Assembly (NCBI GenBank): GCA_964448395.1
Contig: CAYUWM010000064.1
Coordinates: 1-7,331, forward strand
Source of the DNA: CAYUWM01 sp964448395
GTDB taxonomy: Bacteria; Chloroflexota; Dehalococcoidia; E44-bin15
DNA length: 7,331 bases
Reading direction: 5' to 3'
Shown: positions 5,044-7,331 of the stretch, one piece after another
Layout of the letters: the number at the start of each line of letters is the position of its first letter
Numbering within the stretch: the stretch's first letter is position 1
Notes under the pieces: model-generated
Database searches by the model: none
Told to the model about the DNA's origin: nothing
Seen by the model: the letters and a program-made list of their open reading frames with translations, nothing else
Translations under genes and position numbers: made by a program

Positions 5044-6186
5044 ATGGGAACAGCGATGAGAACAGCGGCGGTTACCCTTTCCATAGCGCTATTGCTGGCG
5101 GTTGCGGCGGCATCCGTCCCGGCGCCCTGCTCTGCCGACGGCGGCCCCTACGGCTGGAACCGCGTGAGCACCGGCACGTCCCGCGAGCTGCGCGGCGTGT
5201 GGGGCACCGCGGACAACGATATCTATCTGGCCGGGGACTGGGGCGTCATCAAGCATTTCAACGGCTTCGCCTGGGACACGGTGTACACCGAGACCAAGGA
5301 TATGCTCTACGGGGTGTGGGGCACCGCCGCGGACGATGTCTATATCGTGGGCGGCAACGGCATCGCCCTGCGCTTCGACGGCGAGGGCTGGGAGCAGATC
5401 GACAGCGACAGCGATAAAGACCTGCGCAGCGTGTGGGGCAACTCCTCGCAATATATCTTCGCCGTGGGCGCCGGCGGCACCATAGTTACCGGCGACAGCG
5501 GCGGCTGGGGCCAGATGGAGAGCGGCGCGGTCAACCTGCTCTACGGCGTGTGGGGCAACTCCGGCTCCGATGTCTATGCCGTGGGCACCAGCGGCGACAT
5601 CCTGCACTACAACGGCAGCGCGTGGAACCCGATGTTCATCCCCACAGCGCAGTTCCTGTTCGGCGTGTGGGGCAACGCCTCCGACGACGTGTTCGCCGTG
5701 GGCAAGGCGGGCACCATACTGCACTGCGACGGCCAGTTCTGGGAGGGCATGTCCAGCGGATCCAATGCCGACCTTTACGCCGTGTGGGGCACCTCTGCCG
5801 ACGATGTGTTCGCCGTGGGGGAGCGCGGCGTGGCGCTGCACTACGATGGCAGCCGGTGGCGGCTTATGCACACCGGCATCACCGAGGACCTCTACGGCAT
5901 ATGGGGCCTGGCGCCGGACAACGTGTACGCCGTGGGCTACGGCGGCATGGTGCTGCATTACAGCGGCGAGGAGCCCAAGCCCACCGCCACCCCCAGCGTC
6001 ACCCCGGAGAAGCAGCCGACGCCCACCCCCACCCCGTCCCCCTCGCCGGCGGCGACCGTCACCCCCACCCCCACCCCCACCCCCGCGTCCGGCGCGGCGC
6101 CTGCATGGCTGTGGCCGGTGGCCGCCGTGTTCGTGCTGCTGCTGGCGGGCTGCGGCTTCCTCATCTACCGCCGCCTCCACGGCTAG
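5044..6186 (+). CDS. Exported, membrane-anchored seven-bladed beta-propeller protein
   Basis: A 380-residue surface protein of unknown function. A signal peptide covers about 1-31 (cleavage plausible after CSA, before D32). Residues 36-308 are seven tandem repeats of the pattern VWG-x5-DVYAVG-x2-G-x-xLHYDG-x2-W. The VWG tryptophans fall at 53, 92, 131, 170, 209, 248 and 287, exactly 39 apart. The second tryptophan series falls at 38, 77, 116, 155, 194, 233 and 272. The N-terminal W38 strand thus precedes blade 1 and the last blade lacks its own, as expected for a circular propeller closed by an N-terminal strand. Next come a Thr-Pro stalk (about 312-350), a hydrophobic span (354-375) and RRLHG. 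The start is ATG 5044, with AAAGGGGG (5026-5033) ten bases upstream; ATG 5056 is an alternative. Propellers usually bind proteins or glycans, but no ligand can be named. Such repeat proteins are common in Chloroflexota and myxobacteria. Confidence 0.85.
   Translation: MGTAMRTAAVTLSIALLLAVAAASVPAPCSADGGPYGWNRVSTGTSRELRGVWGTADNDIYLAGDWGVIKHFNGFAWDTVYTETKDMLYGVWGTAADDVYIVGGNGIALRFDGEGWEQIDSDSDKDLRSVWGNSSQYIFAVGAGGTIVTGDSGGWGQMESGAVNLLYGVWGNSGSDVYAVGTSGDILHYNGSAWNPMFIPTAQFLFGVWGNASDDVFAVGKAGTILHCDGQFWEGMSSGSNADLYAVWGTSADDVFAVGERGVALHYDGSRWRLMHTGITEDLYGIWGLAPDNVYAVGYGGMVLHYSGEEPKPTATPSVTPEKQPTPTPTPSPSPAATVTPTPTPTPASGAAPAWLWPVAAVFVLLLAGCGFLIYRRLHG
5980..6093 (+). repeat. Thr-Pro low-complexity tract with a hexanucleotide repeat
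   Basis: This segment encodes the TP/SP stalk of the propeller protein. It contains four consecutive ACCCCC units (6061-6084) and a related C-rich run at about 6021-6042. The complementary strand is four G5 runs separated by single T, a strong G-quadruplex pattern. The six-base unit encodes one Thr-Pro pair, so copy-number slippage would change stalk length without shifting frame. Confidence 0.7.
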
Positions 6187-6238
6187 CGCGCCGCCCGCTT
6201 TACCCTGTCTTTACCGCCCCTGTGCTATGGTGTTTGAG

Positions 6239-6292
6239 CGGGTCATGCGATAGATGGCTGCTGCCGTTCTGTGTGGTATCGGCCCGTTTTTT
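6239..6292 (+). terminator. Probable intrinsic terminator after the propeller gene
   Basis: CGGGT (6239-6243) pairs with GCCCG (6282-6286). After a four-base bulge, CGATA (6248-6252) pairs with TATCG (6277-6281). The long loop holds its own small GGC/GCC hairpin. Six Ts follow directly (6287-6292). It lies 52 bases after the stop and just before the next promoter, which fits a transcription-unit boundary. The bulge and long loop lower confidence. Confidence 0.5.
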
Positions 6293-6298
6293 GCAATA

Positions 6299-6326
6299 TT
6301 GACAATGTTGTGATAAACTATATAAA
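6299..6326 (+). promoter_or_regulatory. Strong sigma70-type promoter of the secreted protein gene
   Basis: A perfect -35 TTGACA (6299-6304) is followed after 16 bases by TATAAA (6321-6326), in an AT-rich stretch. Transcription should start near 6332, giving a leader of about 48 bases that is mostly occupied by a hairpin. Confidence 0.7.
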
Positions 6327-6332
6327 TTTATG

Positions 6333-6362
6333 GGCAGGCTATGTTTTTATAGCTGGCCTGCC
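6333..6362 (+). promoter_or_regulatory. Hairpin at the 5' end of the leader
   Basis: GGCAGG (6333-6338) pairs perfectly with CCTGCC (6357-6362). Inside, CTAT (6339-6342) pairs with ATAG (6349-6352) around a U-rich loop, leaving a CTGG bulge. It begins at about the first transcribed base and ends six bases before the Shine-Dalgarno. It could protect the 5' end of the mRNA or modulate ribosome access. No T-run follows, so it is not a terminator. Confidence 0.45.
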
Positions 6363-6379
6363 GGGCCGAGGTGATTCTG

Positions 6380-7331
6380 ATGAGGAAGTTTAGCTTTATA
6401 TTCCTGGCGCTGGCCCTGCTGCTGTCCCTGCTGCCGGTGGTGGCGGTGAGCGCGCCGGCTCAGGCCACCAAGCCGGTAATTAAGTTATATCCAGTTCAAA
6501 CCTATACAAATTATGCCCCATTCATTGGCGGCTGTGTAAGCGATTCTGATGGTGATGCTATAACAGGTGTAAAGATAGAGATAGAGCGAGTGATAGATGG
6601 TTGGAAATGGAACGGTGGTGCATGGGTTGATGAGGAATCTTATTTGATAGATGCTACCGCTTTGGATACGACAGGTGGAGTAGACCCCAGTGGATTCAAC
6701 GAGCCAAATGAACTATGGGGATATATAGCCAGTGTGCCCGGATATGAGAATGATAGAGCATACCGAATATCTGTAGTTCAAGCTGAGGATGATGCTTCGC
6801 CGCCTGAGGTCCAGTCTGTGGACCCGGGTATTTTGTTCTGGTATGATACCGCAGACCCGAGTGTAGTTGTAGGTAGTGTCCCAGCAGAGGACGATGATCT
6901 GCCGCAGATACTTGGCACGGCCTCTGACACAACCAGCCCCATAGTAGATGTGAAAATCAAAATACGCCGCAATGGAGACAACAAGTATCTCAATATGGAT
7001 GAAGGTATATGGCAGGACTGCGAGGCATGGAATGAAGTGGATATATCAGCACTGCCAATATGGGCCTTAGATACGTCTGATGTCCCCTGGTACGATGGTG
7101 TAACCTATACCATAACTGCTATGGCTTCAGATGCCGCAGGCAACTCGGCAATTTCTGGAGCTAAGGCATTCATGTGTAACAAATATTTCGGCACTACACT
7201 GGTGCTAGATGTGGACATGAATGGTGAAGAGAAGTTTTACTATATTGACGTGATACCACCAAACATGAGGGGTAGCGCTTCAACTACCGCTACTCGGACT
7301 ATCGAAATGGTCAAAGTAAAGATAATACGTG
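6380..7331 (+). CDS. Secreted protein with Ig-like repeats, cut by the right edge
   Basis: An open frame of 317 codons with no stop before the window ends, so the C-terminus is missing. A signal peptide spans about 1-29 (MRKFSF, a Leu/Ala/Val core, then AQA before T30). Two related segments follow, about 35-136 and 160-262. They share a G-x-x-SD-x-(7-8)-VKI-x-I-x-R core (50-70 and 179-197), a tryptophan-containing middle and a Y-x-I/T-x-x-x-A end; the second ends VTYTITAMASDAAGNSA, typical of bacterial Ig-like or FN3-like surface domains. A third segment begins near 270. The ATG at 6380 has GAGGTGAT (6368-6375) as ribosome site. Third-position GC is very high in the signal-peptide codons and drops sharply from about 6476, three codons past the likely cleavage site. 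Function is unknown; adhesion or cell-wall association is a guess. The missing part could hold a catalytic or anchoring domain. Confidence 0.8.
   Translation, partial: MRKFSFIFLALALLLSLLPVVAVSAPAQATKPVIKLYPVQTYTNYAPFIGGCVSDSDGDAITGVKIEIERVIDGWKWNGGAWVDEESYLIDATALDTTGGVDPSGFNEPNELWGYIASVPGYENDRAYRISVVQAEDDASPPEVQSVDPGILFWYDTADPSVVVGSVPAEDDDLPQILGTASDTTSPIVDVKIKIRRNGDNKYLNMDEGIWQDCEAWNEVDISALPIWALDTSDVPWYDGVTYTITAMASDAAGNSAISGAKAFMCNKYFGTTLVLDVDMNGEEKFYYIDVIPPNMRGSASTTATRTIEMVKVKIIR

Noticed and set aside
3744..5084. A 446-codon minus-strand open frame antisense to lysS
   Set aside because: It lies opposite an unmistakable lysS. Its low-complexity His/Leu/Val/Gly-rich translation is the usual product of reading GC-rich codons backwards. 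No family motif is visible.
5116..5142. Possible lipoprotein signal at Cys29 of the propeller protein
   Set aside because: The residues before the cysteine (V-P-A-P-C) do not fit the lipobox, and a C-terminal membrane anchor is present instead.
5089..6180. A 363-codon minus-strand open frame opposite the propeller gene
   Set aside because: Its Gly/Arg/Ala/His-rich periodic translation simply mirrors the 117-bp repeats and the CCCACC tract. There is no plausible ribosome site or family resemblance.
5433..6302. Plus-strand alternative frames of 289 and 227 codons inside the propeller gene
   Set aside because: They are frame-shifted readings of the same repeats, rich in Arg or in Pro/Cys. The chosen frame has the signal peptide, propeller blades and anchor.

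Overview
The window reads as a piece of a bacterial chromosome, most likely from an anaerobic Chloroflexota lineage (Dehalococcoidia-like). That assignment is an inference. It rests on a small 2[4Fe-4S] ferredoxin, compact housekeeping operons with GTG and TTG starts, sigma70-type promoters, and a GreA/LysS pair whose GreA has a divergent coiled-coil tip. No rRNA, tRNA, mobile element or CRISPR array was seen.

Layout. Positions 1-1375 (+) hold a short promoter, a CvpA-family membrane protein and a class I SAM methyltransferase, probably one operon. It converges with a minus-strand operon, read right to left as rsmD (16S rRNA m2G methyltransferase), coaD (phosphopantetheine adenylyltransferase) and a ferredoxin gene (2755 down to 1381). 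rsmD and coaD overlap by 4 bp. A divergent intergenic region (about 2756-3051) carries a minus-strand promoter for rsmD and a plus-strand promoter for greA. Next come greA and lysS (3052-4979), joined by a TAGTG stop/start overlap. Positions 5044-6186 encode an exported seven-bladed beta-propeller on a Thr-Pro stalk with a C-terminal membrane anchor. After a likely terminator and a new strong promoter, a secreted Ig-like-domain protein starts at 6380 and runs off the right edge.

How it works together. The left and centre are housekeeping: rRNA modification, CoA synthesis, electron transfer, transcript elongation and lysyl-tRNA charging. The right part is accessory and cell-surface, with two exported repeat proteins side by side under separate signals. 

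The points most worth a second look are these: an intrinsic-terminator-like hairpin plus T-run between the greA promoter and the greA start, which resembles the E. coli greA leader (GraL) arrangement; a GreA that lacks both acidic tip residues needed for transcript cleavage; an RsmD with GPPY in place of the catalytic D/N-PPY motif; a propeller whose seven repeats are all exactly 39 residues; and a sharp drop in GC and GC3 immediately after the signal peptide of the last gene.
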